Assembly (NCBI GenBank): GCA_020849855.1 | Contig: JADZFO010000002.1 | Location: 1 to 64,000, forward strand | DNA: 64,000 nt | Source: a bacterium | GTDB lineage: Bacteria > 4484-113 > JAFGCY01 | Direction of reading: 5' to 3' | Shown here: positions 42,199 to 51,032 of the stretch, piece by piece | Layout of the letters: every line of letters starts with the position of its first letter | Numbering within the stretch: position 1 is the first letter of the stretch | Made by a program: the position numbers and the translations under genes | The notes under the pieces: model-generated | Database searches by the model: none | Told to the model about the DNA's origin: nothing | The model's input: the letters and a program-made list of their open reading frames with translations, nothing else

Positions 42199-43428
42199 AT
42201 GCACAAGAGCATGAGTGTCACGGGAAAGCTTCTGGCAGCCGCAGTCAGCACTGCTCTGGGCCTGAGTGGCAGCGTACTGGCGCAGGACAGCTTTCCTTCC
42301 GTCAGTGTGGCAAGCAAGGTGCTGGACAGCGTTGTGGCCATCGACAGCAACAGCGTGGCTTATGGCTCGGTGACTGAAGCCGGCCTGGGCAGCAGCCGCA
42401 ACGCCACCTTGTCCACCCGCCGCCTGACGGGTTTCGTCTACGATGCCAAGAAGGGCTATGTCGTCACCGACAGCACTGACATCGAGGACGCGGCCCTGCT
42501 GATCGTCCGTCTGGCCGACGGTACCGAGCTTAACGGTAAGGTCGTCGGCGTGGACGAATTCTATGGCGTGGGTGTGATCCAGATTGAGGGCGAGGCCAAG
42601 GGACTCAAAGCCGCCAAGCTGCTGGACTCCCGCTATGACCCGCTCAACGAAGTCTATCCTTATGGCCAGGGCGATTCCGTGGTGGCTGTCGGCAACTCCG
42701 GCGGCATGTCCGGCACGGTGACCTACGGCATCATCTCCGGTATCCGCAACCTGCGCAACCGCAACGCCGTGCTGGTGCCCAGCGTGATCCAGTCGGACGT
42801 GGTGATCAACTTCGGCAACGAAGGCTGCCCGCTCTTTGACGACCAGGGCCGCGTGATCGCCATGCACGAGCGCCGCGGTGGCGGTGGCAGCATGCAGAAC
42901 ACCACCTTCTTCACGCCGATCTGGATGATCCGCCGCGTTGTGGACGACATCATCGCGGACTCGGAGGCCAACCGTGAGATTGAGGTCTGGCATCCCTGGC
43001 TGGGCGTCAAGCCCTTCTCCGGTACCCGCAGCCCGCTGGGCGGCGGCATCCGTGTGGTTGGCGATGACCTGAAGATGTACATGGACATTCCCGAGCAGTA
43101 CTGGGACACCGGCATCCTGCTGGACGCGGTTTACCCCGAGTCGCCGGCCAAGGAGTTCGGCCTGACCGACAAGGACATGCTGATGCATGTCACGGTCTTC
43201 GACAAGAACGACAACGTCAAGTATCCCTACACCCTGCTCAAGCAGATCCAGGACCTGGAGCTGCTTGTCACAACCGCGGATGAGGGCGACCGCTTCGTCT
43301 TTGGTGTGCTGCGCAATGGCAAGATCTTTGATGTTGAGGTTGTCGTGGACCAGCACCCCGGCGAGTTCTCATTCGTTTCCATCACCGGCCAGGTGCTCAC
43401 TTCCACCAACAGCTCCGAGTACTTCTAA
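42199..43428 (+). CDS. HtrA/S1C-family pseudoprotease, third paralogue
   Basis: A 409-residue exported protein with an S1C fold (signal ending near VLAQ). All three catalytic positions are changed: His is Thr93 (VVTDSTDI), Asp is Gly123 (FYGVGVIQI) and Ser is Glu208 (GNEGCPLF). A C-terminal PDZ-like region follows (VYPESPAKEFGLTDKDMLMHV). The fold is retained, so it is probably a binding or regulatory subunit. GGAGG lies upstream of the ATG. A strong terminator ends the operon 22 nt after the stop. Confidence 0.85.
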   Translation: MHKSMSVTGKLLAAAVSTALGLSGSVLAQDSFPSVSVASKVLDSVVAIDSNSVAYGSVTEAGLGSSRNATLSTRRLTGFVYDAKKGYVVTDSTDIEDAALLIVRLADGTELNGKVVGVDEFYGVGVIQIEGEAKGLKAAKLLDSRYDPLNEVYPYGQGDSVVAVGNSGGMSGTVTYGIISGIRNLRNRNAVLVPSVIQSDVVINFGNEGCPLFDDQGRVIAMHERRGGGGSMQNTTFFTPIWMIRRVVDDIIADSEANREIEVWHPWLGVKPFSGTRSPLGGGIRVVGDDLKMYMDIPEQYWDTGILLDAVYPESPAKEFGLTDKDMLMHVTVFDKNDNVKYPYTLLKQIQDLELLVTTADEGDRFVFGVLRNGKIFDVEVVVDQHPGEFSFVSITGQVLTSTNSSEYF

Positions 43429-43449
43429 GCCGCAAAACTGAACTGAAAG

Positions 43450-43480
43450 AAAGGGCGCGAGAGCGCCCTTTTTCTTTTTC
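43450..43480. terminator. Intrinsic terminator after the HtrA operon
   Basis: A 9-bp stem, AAAGGGCGC/GCGCCCTTT with a GAGA loop, is followed by a T-rich run (TTCTTTTTC). It probably also serves gpsA on the other strand. Confidence 0.85.
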
Positions 43481-43499
43481 GCCTGACTGCGGTCGAGGG

Positions 43500-44564
43500 T
43501 CAGACGGATTCAGTCCTGGGCGGTCGCAGCATCAAAGCGCGGATCGAATCCGCCGGGCTCAGACCTTCGAAGAGAATGCGATGGACCTCCAGGGCGATCG
43601 GCAGCTCCGGCCAGGGCGCGCCGCCGGCCAGCGGGGCGGCCATCCAGTCGTGCAGCGCGCGGCAGGTCTGGACGCCTTCCGCAACCTGCTGCATGGCGGC
43701 GAGAATCTCCTCAGTGCTTTCCCCCCGCGCGCGGCGATAGCCCACCTGGAAGTTGCGCGACAGCGATGAGCTGCAGGTGGCAACCAGATCGCCAACGCCC
43801 GCCAGGCCCAGCAGGGTGGCCGGATCGCCGCCGAAGTGGCGCACCGCGCGGCCCATCTCCGCCAGGCCGCGGGTAATGAGGGCGGCCAGGCTGTTGCTGC
43901 CCAGCTCCAGGCCGCTGAGCGCGCCGGCGGCAATGGCCAGCACGTTCTTATAGAAGCCGGCCACCTCGACGCCAACAGGGTCGCTGCCGGCGTAGACCCG
44001 GAAGCGGCTGGACATGAGCTGGTCCTGGATCCGCTGAGCCGCCCACTGCTGCTGCTGCGAAGCAGCCGCAACTGCGGCGGCAGGGAAACCGGCCATAATC
44101 TCGGATGCCAGGTTGGGCCCGGAAAGATGAACAAGGGCCGGAGTTGACGCAGTTACAGAATCGGCCGCGAACCACTGCTGCAGGAACTCCCCGCTGCGCT
44201 GGGTGGGATCCAGTAGCAGGCCCTTGGTGCAGTTGCACAGAACCAGGTCAGCAGCTCTGTCAGTGCTGACCCAGGTTTTGAACAGTGCCTCATTTTCATT
44301 TAGAAAGCTTCTAAGATACTTACATGGGACTGCGAGGTATACTGTCTTTGAATGCTCCAGAGCCTCACTGAGGCTGGAAGTAGCATGCAGCCTTTCCGGC
44401 AAAGTGCGGCCGGGAAAGTAGGCGCTGTTAGTTCGCGAAGTGTTGATTTCGTCCGCGGTTTCCTGGCTGCGGCAGAACAGACTGCTGGAAACCCCAGCAC
44501 AGTCCAGCAGAACTGCAAGGGTTGTGCCAAAACTGCCTGCACCCAGAACGCTGACTTCTCGCAC
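43500..44564 (-). CDS. gpsA: Glycerol-3-phosphate dehydrogenase GpsA
   Basis: A 354-residue NAD(P)+-dependent enzyme making sn-glycerol 3-phosphate for phospholipids. The N-terminal Rossmann motif GAGSFGTTLA and the catalytic region GVEVAGFYKNVLAIAAGALSG (with the active-site Lys) are clear, as is LGLAGVGDLVATCSS. The start is GTG 44564; TATAAT lies exactly 6 nt upstream and there is no Shine-Dalgarno, so translation should start from a leaderless mRNA. Confidence 0.95.
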   Translation of the reverse strand: MREVSVLGAGSFGTTLAVLLDCAGVSSSLFCRSQETADEINTSRTNSAYFPGRTLPERLHATSSLSEALEHSKTVYLAVPCKYLRSFLNENEALFKTWVSTDRAADLVLCNCTKGLLLDPTQRSGEFLQQWFAADSVTASTPALVHLSGPNLASEIMAGFPAAAVAAASQQQQWAAQRIQDQLMSSRFRVYAGSDPVGVEVAGFYKNVLAIAAGALSGLELGSNSLAALITRGLAEMGRAVRHFGGDPATLLGLAGVGDLVATCSSSLSRNFQVGYRRARGESTEEILAAMQQVAEGVQTCRALHDWMAAPLAGGAPWPELPIALEVHRILFEGLSPADSIRALMLRPPRTESV

Positions 44565-44570
44565 CGCTAG

Positions 44571-44576
44571 ATTATA
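44571..44576 (-). promoter_or_regulatory. TATAAT -10 box, leaderless gpsA
   Basis: Perfect TATAAT, 6 nt from the GTG start; no -35 box is visible. Confidence 0.65.
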
Positions 44577-44781
44577 GTTTGACTGAGTGCTTCAGGATGC
44601 CGAGGTGTAGCCTTTCAAGGCCAGAATGTGCAGGAGTCCTGCAGGGATAAGGAAGGAAGCCGATAAAGACTGCCTGTCAAGGTGTTTACTAATGCGCCGA
44701 CTCGGTGTAAAACATTGAGCCTGCCAAGTCTTATTTCAATTATCCGACGGCGAGAAGCCGTCCGCAAAGGGAGTTATACGT

Positions 44782-45774
44782 ATGCCATCGCAATCAATGG
44801 ACGAGGTCCAGGCCGGACAATTGCCTCGTCTGCAGTGGCTGCATGAGCAGATTTCAGGGGGAAAGTTCCCCAACGCTACGGCGCTTGAGACGCATTTTGG
44901 TATCAGTCCCGCGGTCGCATACAGGGACATTGACTACCTGAAGTACATTTTGAAGGCGCCGGCGCAGTACGACTATGACAAGCAGGGATACTTCTATCCC
45001 GGCAAGTTCAAGCTGCCGCAGCTGCGCATGACCGAGGGCGAGCTCGCCGGCCTGCTGCTGCTGGGACAGCTGCGCCGCTACTACGACGGCATGGAAGTTG
45101 AGGAAGCGGTTGGCGATGCTGTCTCGCTGCTGATGGACTCCCTGAAGGAGTACATCACGATTGACCAGGAGAGCCTGGACAACATCCTGCAGGTCGAGAT
45201 CGAGCCCTTCCCCAAGCTGGACCTGGTGGTCTTCCGCGACCTGCTGCAGGCGATCCGCAGCAAGGAAAGCATCATCATCAAGTACTTCAGCGGCCAGAAG
45301 GCCACCGTGGTGGACAAGCCCTGCGACCCCTACCACCTGCTGAACTACAAGGACAACTGGTACCTGGTGGCCTTCTGCCACGAGAAGCAGGACTACCGCG
45401 ATTTCCTGTGCAGCCGCATCCTCTCGGTTGAGCGTACCAACGTCAGCTTCATCCCCGACCCGGATTTCAGCCTGGAAGACCACAAGCGCGAGAGCCAGCT
45501 CTTCGCCGCCGAGGCCCCGCCGATCAATATCGTGGCTGAATTCGACAAGTACGCCGCGCACTGGATCCGCCTGCGCCAGATCCACCCCAGCCAGCAGACC
45601 ATCGAGCGCGCCGACGGCAGCATCGAGATCAGCTTCAAGGTCAGCTCCCTGGAGAACATCATCCGCTGGATCCTCAGCTTCGGCGAGCACGCCCGCATCC
45701 TGGCCCCGCTGGAGCTGCAGGAGCGCGTCAGGCGCACGATCAGCCGGATGAACTACCTGTACAACAGGTTCTAG
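44782..45774 (+). CDS. WYL-domain transcriptional regulator
   Basis: A 330-residue regulator: an N-terminal winged helix (LPRLQWLHEQISGG, ALETHFGISPAVAYRDIDYLKYIL), a WYL domain with DPYHLLNYKDNWYLVAFCHE, and the WCX C-terminal extension (IRWILSFGEHARILAPLEL). WYL regulators often sense nucleic acids or nucleotides and control DNA-damage or defence genes, but the target here is unknown. GGGAG precedes the ATG. It is flanked by terminators, so it is a single transcript. Confidence 0.92.
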   Translation: MPSQSMDEVQAGQLPRLQWLHEQISGGKFPNATALETHFGISPAVAYRDIDYLKYILKAPAQYDYDKQGYFYPGKFKLPQLRMTEGELAGLLLLGQLRRYYDGMEVEEAVGDAVSLLMDSLKEYITIDQESLDNILQVEIEPFPKLDLVVFRDLLQAIRSKESIIIKYFSGQKATVVDKPCDPYHLLNYKDNWYLVAFCHEKQDYRDFLCSRILSVERTNVSFIPDPDFSLEDHKRESQLFAAEAPPINIVAEFDKYAAHWIRLRQIHPSQQTIERADGSIEISFKVSSLENIIRWILSFGEHARILAPLELQERVRRTISRMNYLYNRF

Positions 45775-45815
45775 GCTGCATCGCCCATGTATCAGGGCAT
45801 TCAACGGATCGAAAC

Positions 45816-45843
45816 AAGGCGGGCCAAGGCCCGCCTTTTGTTT
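45816..45843 (+). terminator. Intrinsic terminator after the WYL gene
   Basis: AAGGCGGGCC and GGCCCGCCTT pair around a tiny AA loop and run into TTTTGTTTG. Confidence 0.85.
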
Positions 45844-45916
45844 GTCACTGCGGGCAGAACTTGCGCGGGGGGGCGTGAGCTCTTATCCTCGAACGTGGTT
45901 GGAGATCTGTACACAT

Positions 45917-45948
45917 TTATCGTTGAGGGATCAACCTATACACGATAA
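45917..45948. promoter_or_regulatory. Nested inverted repeats upstream of tpl
   Basis: TTATCGT and ACGATAA form the outer arms, and GTTGA/TCAAC an inner pair, immediately upstream of the tpl -10. It is placed like an operator for an activator or repressor of tpl. Confidence 0.4.
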
Positions 45949-45960
45949 GGCCGATAGTAT

Positions 45961-45969
45961 TGGTATAAT
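45961..45969 (+). promoter_or_regulatory. Extended -10 promoter of tpl (TGGTATAAT)
   Basis: TGnTATAAT with a leader of about 70 nt ending in GAGGAAAG before the ATG at 46047. Confidence 0.6.
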
Positions 45970-46046
45970 ATGAATCATAGCCGGATCTCTGCTCAAGGGC
46001 TGGCATCAGGCGCCCGGTCCGGCCAACACACGAACGAGGAAAGACC

Positions 46047-47477
46047 ATGCCCCGCTGCATGCCGGAACCGTATCGCATCAAGATGGTCGAGCCGCTGCGC
46101 ATGACCACCCGTGAATACCGCCAGCAGTGCCTGGACCGTGCACACTACAACACCTTCCTGCTTGACGCCGACGATGTCTACATCGACCTGCTGACCGACT
46201 CCGGCACCGGGGCGATGAGCGACCGCCAGTGGGGCGCGCTGATGCAGGGCGACGAAGCCTATGCCGGCAGCCGCAGCTTCGAGCATATGTGCGAGTCGAT
46301 CCGCGAGGTGATGGGCTACAGCCTGATCATCCCCACGCACCAGGGCCGCGGCGCCGAGCACCTCTTCTTCCAGAACTTCATTCAGCCCGGCGACATCCTG
46401 CCCATGAACATGTACTTCACCACCACCCGGGCGCACCTGGAGCTGGCGGGCGGCGAGTTCCGGGACATCATCTGCGACGAGGCCCACGACAGCCAGTCGG
46501 ACTTCCGCTGGAAGGGCAATGTGGACCTCGACAAACTGGACGGCCTGGTTGAGCACTATGGCAGCGCCAGGGTGCGGGCGATCAGCATGGCCCCCGACGT
46601 GAACATGGCCGGCGGCCAGCCCTTCAGCATGGCCAACCTGCGCGAGGTGCGGGCTTACTGCCTGGAGCGCGGGATTAAAGTATTCCTGGACGTGACCCGC
46701 ATCGCCGAGAACGCCTGGTTCATTCATCACCTTGAGCCGGGCTATGAGCAGTTCTCGATAAAGGAGATCATCCGCGAGATCTGCAGCTATTCCGACGGCG
46801 CCTGGATGAGCAGTAAGAAGGACGGCCTGGTCAACATGGGCGGCTTCCTGGCCTTCATGCCCGGCGAGGAGGAGCTGTTTGCCAAGTGCCGCAGCCAGGT
46901 GGTGGTCTATGAGGGCCTGCATACCTATGGCGGCATGAGCGGCCGCGACATGGAGGCCCTGGCGGTTGGCCTGCGCGAGGTCTGCGACGACGACTATCTG
47001 TCCTGCCGCCACAGCCAGCTGGAGCTGCTGCACGGCCTGCTGCTGAAGGCCGGCGTGCCACTGGTGCATCCCTGCGGCGGGCATGGCGTGTTTGTGGATG
47101 CCAAAGCCTTCCTGCCGCATCTGGACCAGGATGAGTTTCCGGCCCAGGCCCTGGCCGCCGAGATCTACCTCGAAGGCGGTGTGCGCGGCATGGAGCGCGG
47201 CAACGTCTCCGCGGACCGCGACCCGGTGACGGGCAGGAACCGCCGGCCCCGGCTGGAGCTTGTGCGCCTGACCATCCCGCGGCGCGTCTACACCGAGAGC
47301 CACCTGGAGTATGTGGCCGAAACAGTGATCGAGGTCTTCGCGCGCCGGGATCAGATCCGCGGGCTGAAGATGACCTGGGAGCCGGAGAAGCTGCGTTTCT
47401 TCCAGGCCCAGTTCGAGCCGCTGCCGGCCGAGCGTCAGCTCAGCGCCGCCGAAGGCATGAGCGCTTCGGCGGGCTAG
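46047..47477 (+). CDS. tpl: Tyrosine phenol-lyase
   Basis: A 476-residue PLP enzyme that splits tyrosine into phenol, pyruvate and ammonia. It has the beta-eliminating-lyase pattern IDLLTDSGTGAMSDRQWG, GDEAYAGS, PTHQGRGAEHL and the PLP Lys in MSSKKDGLVNMGG (Lys258). Residues that separate it from tryptophanase agree with TPL: Thr in MYFTTTR (Asp in tryptophanase) and Arg384 in GMERG (Ile in tryptophanase). Downstream IPRRVYTESHLEYVAE is TPL-like. GAGGAAAG precedes the ATG. It permits growth on tyrosine or, in reverse, synthesis of tyrosine from phenol. Confidence 0.93.
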   Translation: MPRCMPEPYRIKMVEPLRMTTREYRQQCLDRAHYNTFLLDADDVYIDLLTDSGTGAMSDRQWGALMQGDEAYAGSRSFEHMCESIREVMGYSLIIPTHQGRGAEHLFFQNFIQPGDILPMNMYFTTTRAHLELAGGEFRDIICDEAHDSQSDFRWKGNVDLDKLDGLVEHYGSARVRAISMAPDVNMAGGQPFSMANLREVRAYCLERGIKVFLDVTRIAENAWFIHHLEPGYEQFSIKEIIREICSYSDGAWMSSKKDGLVNMGGFLAFMPGEEELFAKCRSQVVVYEGLHTYGGMSGRDMEALAVGLREVCDDDYLSCRHSQLELLHGLLLKAGVPLVHPCGGHGVFVDAKAFLPHLDQDEFPAQALAAEIYLEGGVRGMERGNVSADRDPVTGRNRRPRLELVRLTIPRRVYTESHLEYVAETVIEVFARRDQIRGLKMTWEPEKLRFFQAQFEPLPAERQLSAAEGMSASAG

Positions 47478-47518
47478 GGCTGGCTGTCAGCAGCAGGCAG
47501 GCCGGGCGCAGATGCTGC

Positions 47519-47524
47519 TAACCT
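47519..47524 (+). promoter_or_regulatory. TAACCT -10-like box, leaderless acpS
   Basis: TAACCT, then 6 nt, then GTG at 47531; this predicts a start two codons after the ATG at 47525. Confidence 0.4.
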
Positions 47525-47530
47525 ATGGCG

Positions 47531-48031
47531 GTGATCTGCGGGATTGGAGTCGACAGCACAGAAATTGCACGCGTGGCCCGGAAGTGCCGCGAGGGGTCTG
47601 ACGCGGCATGCCTGGCTGAGGCCGGCGCAGCTTACCCCAGCCGCTTTCAAGAGAAGATGTTCACGCAGCATGAAGTGCAGCGCAGCCTGAGCAACCAGCA
47701 CGCACCTTATGCCCATCTGGCAGCGTGTTTCGCCGCGCGCGAGGCCTTCTTCAAGGCGACCCAGGTCTGGTACCGCCGGCGCAAGGTCAGCATCCGCCAG
47801 TATCCCAGCGGCGAGCCTTACTTCCTGCTGCATCCGCTGATCGTAGAGGGGCTGGCGCAGCGCTATGCCCAGGTCTGGGGCCAGGCGCCGGCTGACCCGC
47901 GCCTGATCAACCTGCGCGTCAGCCTGACCCACGACGACACTTACTGCACAGCCTTCGCCGTACTGGAACTGCTGCGCGAGCTGCCGCTGGACTACGCAGG
48001 CTATCCGGGCTGGGCCATCGACAAGGCCTAG
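47531..48031 (+). CDS. acpS: Holo-[acyl-carrier-protein] synthase AcpS
   Basis: A 166-residue phosphopantetheinyl transferase that converts apo-ACP to holo-ACP with CoA. Typical features: MICGIGVDSTEIARV at the N-terminus with the Mg-binding Asp, FAAREAFFKATQ with the conserved Glu and Lys, and RVSLTHDDTYCTAFAVLE at the end. It is somewhat longer than the usual 120-130 residues because of an insertion before FAAREAFFKA. I choose GTG 47531 because the sequence then starts with MI.GIG as AcpS usually does and the -10 spacing is 6; ATG 47525 is the alternative. Confidence 0.85.
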   Translation: MICGIGVDSTEIARVARKCREGSDAACLAEAGAAYPSRFQEKMFTQHEVQRSLSNQHAPYAHLAACFAAREAFFKATQVWYRRRKVSIRQYPSGEPYFLLHPLIVEGLAQRYAQVWGQAPADPRLINLRVSLTHDDTYCTAFAVLELLRELPLDYAGYPGWAIDKA

Positions 48032-48072
48032 CGGCCTGCCGCTGCCTCATCGCGGCTTTACCGCCCGGCTGC

Positions 48073-48078
48073 GATAAT
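48073..48078 (+). promoter_or_regulatory. GATAAT -10 box, leaderless GH57 gene
   Basis: GATAAT, 6 nt, then GTG. Start of the alpha-glucan operon. Confidence 0.5.
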
Positions 48079-48084
48079 CAATCC

Positions 48085-50355
48085 GTGGCCGCATCAGTCC
48101 AGCTTGTACTCGTAATCCACAACCACCAGCCGGTGGGCAATTTTGATCATGTGATCCACGAAGCCTGTGACAAGGCTTACCTGCCTTTCCTGCGTATGCT
48201 GCTGGACTTCCCCGGTGTGCGCATGGGCCTGCACACCAGCGGCTGCCTGCTGGAGTGGCTGCAGCTTCGGCGTCCGGAATACTTCGAGCTGGTCCGTGAG
48301 CTTCTTTCGCGCGGCCAGCTTGAGCTGCTGGGCGGTGGCATGCAGGAGCCGATCCTGCCCGTGATACCGCAGACTGATGCGCACCAGCAGCTGGCCAGCC
48401 TGCAGGCTTACCTGAGCGAGCACTTCGGCGACTGGGCCACCGGCATGTGGACGCCGGAGCGGGTCTGGGAACCGCAGATGGCCCAGATCTGCGGCAGCTA
48501 TTACCGCTACACCCTGCTGGACGACTTCCACTTTGAGGGCAACGCGCTGCCGGAGGACATCCAGAGCGGCTACTTCTCAACTGAGTTTGAGGGGCAGGGG
48601 CTGAAGCTGCTGCCGATCAGCCAGAAGCTGCGCTATACCCTGCCGTTCCGGCCGGTGCAGGAGACCTTTGACTATCTGCGGGAGCTGATGGAGGCCAGCG
48701 CCGAGCCGCCCCTGGTGGTATTCGGCGACGACGGCGAAAAGTTCGGCGTCTGGCCCGACACTTATGAATGGGTCTACGAGAAGGGCTGGCTGCGGGACTT
48801 CTTCAGCGCGCTTCAGGAGAACAGCTCCTGGGTGCGCTTGCAGCTGCCTGCAGAGATGCTGGCGCAGCGCCAGCCGGCCGGGCGGGTGTTCATCCCCTGC
48901 CGCAGCTATAAGGAAATGGGCGAGTGGGCCAGGCTGGACCCCGACAGCCCGGCGGACAGCGCGCCGGGGCACTGGCGCAGCTTCCTGGCCAAGTATCCGG
49001 AGATCTACGACTTCTACCGCCGCATGTGCTCCGTCTCCCGGCGCCTGTCAGTGATGGCCGGGGAGGCCGATGGGCGGGAGTATGCACAGGCGCGCGCGGC
49101 CCTGCAGCGCGCCCAGTGCAACTGCGCCTACTGGCATGGCGTCTTCGGCGGCGTGTATCTGAACTATCTGCGGGCGGCACTGACCGGCAACCTGCTGGAA
49201 GCGGAGCAGCTGTGCAACAGCATGGACGCCGCCGCGGCGCTGGATACGCCGGAGCAAGCCTCGCGCAGGCGGATCCAGCAGGCCAGCCCCTGGCAGCATG
49301 AAGGCCTCAGCGATCTGCTGGCCGGCGGCACAAACCTGCAGGGCCAGCCGGGGCAGCTGCGGGCAGTCGATGGCGGCGGCGTTTATGCCCGCCTGCCCTT
49401 CAGCGGTGCGCGCCTGCGGGCCCTGGATGACAACTGGGGCGAGCTGCAGCTTGATGCCTCTCCGGAACTGCTGCAGCAACTGGCCGCAGGCGGAAAGAGT
49501 GACTTCCTGCTGGAGGATGCCGGCCGGCTCTGCGCCTGGTTCGATGGGGCGCACGGCCTGTGCCTGCGGCGGCTGGACTATTACCCCACGCGCTTCTGCT
49601 GGACGGATGTGCTGGCCCGGCGGCGCGAGCATTACCACCACAAGGTGGAGGACGCCTCGACCCACGCGGCCGGGGAGCATGAGAGCATCCACGACCGGGT
49701 GCTGCTGAAGGAGGAGGGCCTCGAGCAGCGTCTGCTGGTTGACCCGCACCAGCGGGTGAGCTTTGTCAGCTGCTTTGGGCAGGTGGATTCTCCGCAGCAG
49801 TTCCTGCTGCGGCAGGAGAGCGGCGGCCCGCCGCAGCTGCGCTGGCGCGACTATGGCCTCAGCGGCGCCCTCGAGCTGCACAGTGGAAGCAAGGCGGCAC
49901 TGAGCTGCGTACTGGAGCACGGCCCCTTCACGCTGCGGAAGTCCGCGGCCCTGGCGAGCTTTGGCGCCCTGGAGCTGCAGGTGCGCCTGGAGTCCGGCGA
50001 GCTGCCGCCAGGCAGCGGCCTGTTCTGGCTGGAGTTCAACCTGACTGTCCTGACGGATACAGCGACCGACCGCTGGCTGGAGGCCGACGGGGCGCGGCAG
50101 AGCTTGTCTGCCGGCAGCGATCTGCCTGCCGTGCGCAACGTAGCGCTAGTGGATCAGTGGCAGCAGGCCCGCCTGGAGCTGAGCCTCGCCGGCCCGGCGC
50201 GGCTGCTGAGCTACCCGGTCTACACGGTCTCCAGCAGCGAAGGCGGCTTCGAAAAGACCTACCAGGGCACCTGTATAATGCTCGGGTACCAGCCCGACGC
50301 TCTGCGCGAAGGTATCAGCCTGAGGCTGGACATCGGCGCGCTCGGGCAGGACTAG
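48085..50355 (+). CDS. GH57 4-alpha-glucanotransferase/amylase
   Basis: A 756-residue intracellular GH57 enzyme. Conserved regions: IHNHQPVGNFD at the N-terminus, GMWTPERVWEP with the nucleophile Glu125, and VVFGDDGEKFGVWP with the acid/base Asp (215/216), as in Thermococcus 4-alpha-glucanotransferase. The C-terminal 350 residues form beta-sandwich domains (LSGALELHSGSKAAL, SYPVYTVSSSEGGFEKTYQG). It transfers or releases maltooligosaccharide segments in starch and glycogen turnover. The start is GTG 48085 with GATAAT 6 nt upstream. It heads an operon with DUF4912, glgC, glgA, a GH57 branching enzyme and pgi. Confidence 0.9.
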   Translation: MAASVQLVLVIHNHQPVGNFDHVIHEACDKAYLPFLRMLLDFPGVRMGLHTSGCLLEWLQLRRPEYFELVRELLSRGQLELLGGGMQEPILPVIPQTDAHQQLASLQAYLSEHFGDWATGMWTPERVWEPQMAQICGSYYRYTLLDDFHFEGNALPEDIQSGYFSTEFEGQGLKLLPISQKLRYTLPFRPVQETFDYLRELMEASAEPPLVVFGDDGEKFGVWPDTYEWVYEKGWLRDFFSALQENSSWVRLQLPAEMLAQRQPAGRVFIPCRSYKEMGEWARLDPDSPADSAPGHWRSFLAKYPEIYDFYRRMCSVSRRLSVMAGEADGREYAQARAALQRAQCNCAYWHGVFGGVYLNYLRAALTGNLLEAEQLCNSMDAAAALDTPEQASRRRIQQASPWQHEGLSDLLAGGTNLQGQPGQLRAVDGGGVYARLPFSGARLRALDDNWGELQLDASPELLQQLAAGGKSDFLLEDAGRLCAWFDGAHGLCLRRLDYYPTRFCWTDVLARRREHYHHKVEDASTHAAGEHESIHDRVLLKEEGLEQRLLVDPHQRVSFVSCFGQVDSPQQFLLRQESGGPPQLRWRDYGLSGALELHSGSKAALSCVLEHGPFTLRKSAALASFGALELQVRLESGELPPGSGLFWLEFNLTVLTDTATDRWLEADGARQSLSAGSDLPAVRNVALVDQWQQARLELSLAGPARLLSYPVYTVSSSEGGFEKTYQGTCIMLGYQPDALREGISLRLDIGALGQD

Positions 50356-50363
50356 GGGAGGCT

Positions 50364-51032
50364 ATGGATAAGCTGCAGTCCAATTCCGGCCAGTATCCGC
50401 ACAGCGCCTCTCTAACCATAATCGAAGGCGATCCTGCGCGCCTGGCCCCCGGCCCCGGTGGCCCTCCCCCCTTTGGCCCGGTTGATCTGCCCCGGCACTA
50501 CGGCCTGGGTCTCTTTGAGTTCCTGGTCGTCGACCCTGACTTCGTCTTTGTCTCCTGGGAACTGAGCGAGCAGCAGCTGGCTGAGGCCAGGACCAGCATC
50601 GGAGAAGAGCAGTGGCCGCAGCGCAGGCTCGTTTTGCGCCTGCTGGACGCTGCCCAGCAGCAGGAGTGCGCGCGACGCGAGCTGTACGGGGAATCCGGCC
50701 GCTGGTTTGTCGAAGCGGCCCGCCCGGGGGCCTGGCTGCTGGCCGAGCTGGGCTTTGAGCACGGCGCCGGCTGGCATCTGCTTGGCAGCGCCGGACCGCT
50801 GCTGCTGCCCCGGATCAGCCCGGTGGACGGCGAGTTCCGGGAGCTGCATGTCAGCTATGGCGCCGCGCCCGACGGGCACCTGACCCGTCTGGATGTCTCA
50901 GATGAAAAGCACATGAGCGCCACGAGCATCGCCGCCCTGGCGCTCAACAGCAGCCTGAGTGAATGGCCGGGAGCGGGCAGCGGCGCAGGCCATTGGCCCG
51001 CCTCATCCGGCGTCTGGAGCAGAAGGCAATGA
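50364..51032 (+). CDS. DUF4912 protein of the glycogen operon
   Basis: A 222-residue protein beginning at ATG 50364 (GGGAGG two bases upstream); the frame is open from 50157. It has the DUF4912 core: LPRHYGLGLFEFLVVDPDFV, VSWELSE, RLVLRLLD, GRWFVEAARPGAWLLAELGF and GPLLLPR. DUF4912 often sits beside GH57 enzymes and may bind glucan or act as an immunoglobulin-like accessory domain, but its role is not established. Its last 4 nt overlap the start of glgC (ATGA), so it is translated with it. Confidence 0.8.
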   Translation: MDKLQSNSGQYPHSASLTIIEGDPARLAPGPGGPPPFGPVDLPRHYGLGLFEFLVVDPDFVFVSWELSEQQLAEARTSIGEEQWPQRRLVLRLLDAAQQQECARRELYGESGRWFVEAARPGAWLLAELGFEHGAGWHLLGSAGPLLLPRISPVDGEFRELHVSYGAAPDGHLTRLDVSDEKHMSATSIAALALNSSLSEWPGAGSGAGHWPASSGVWSRRQ

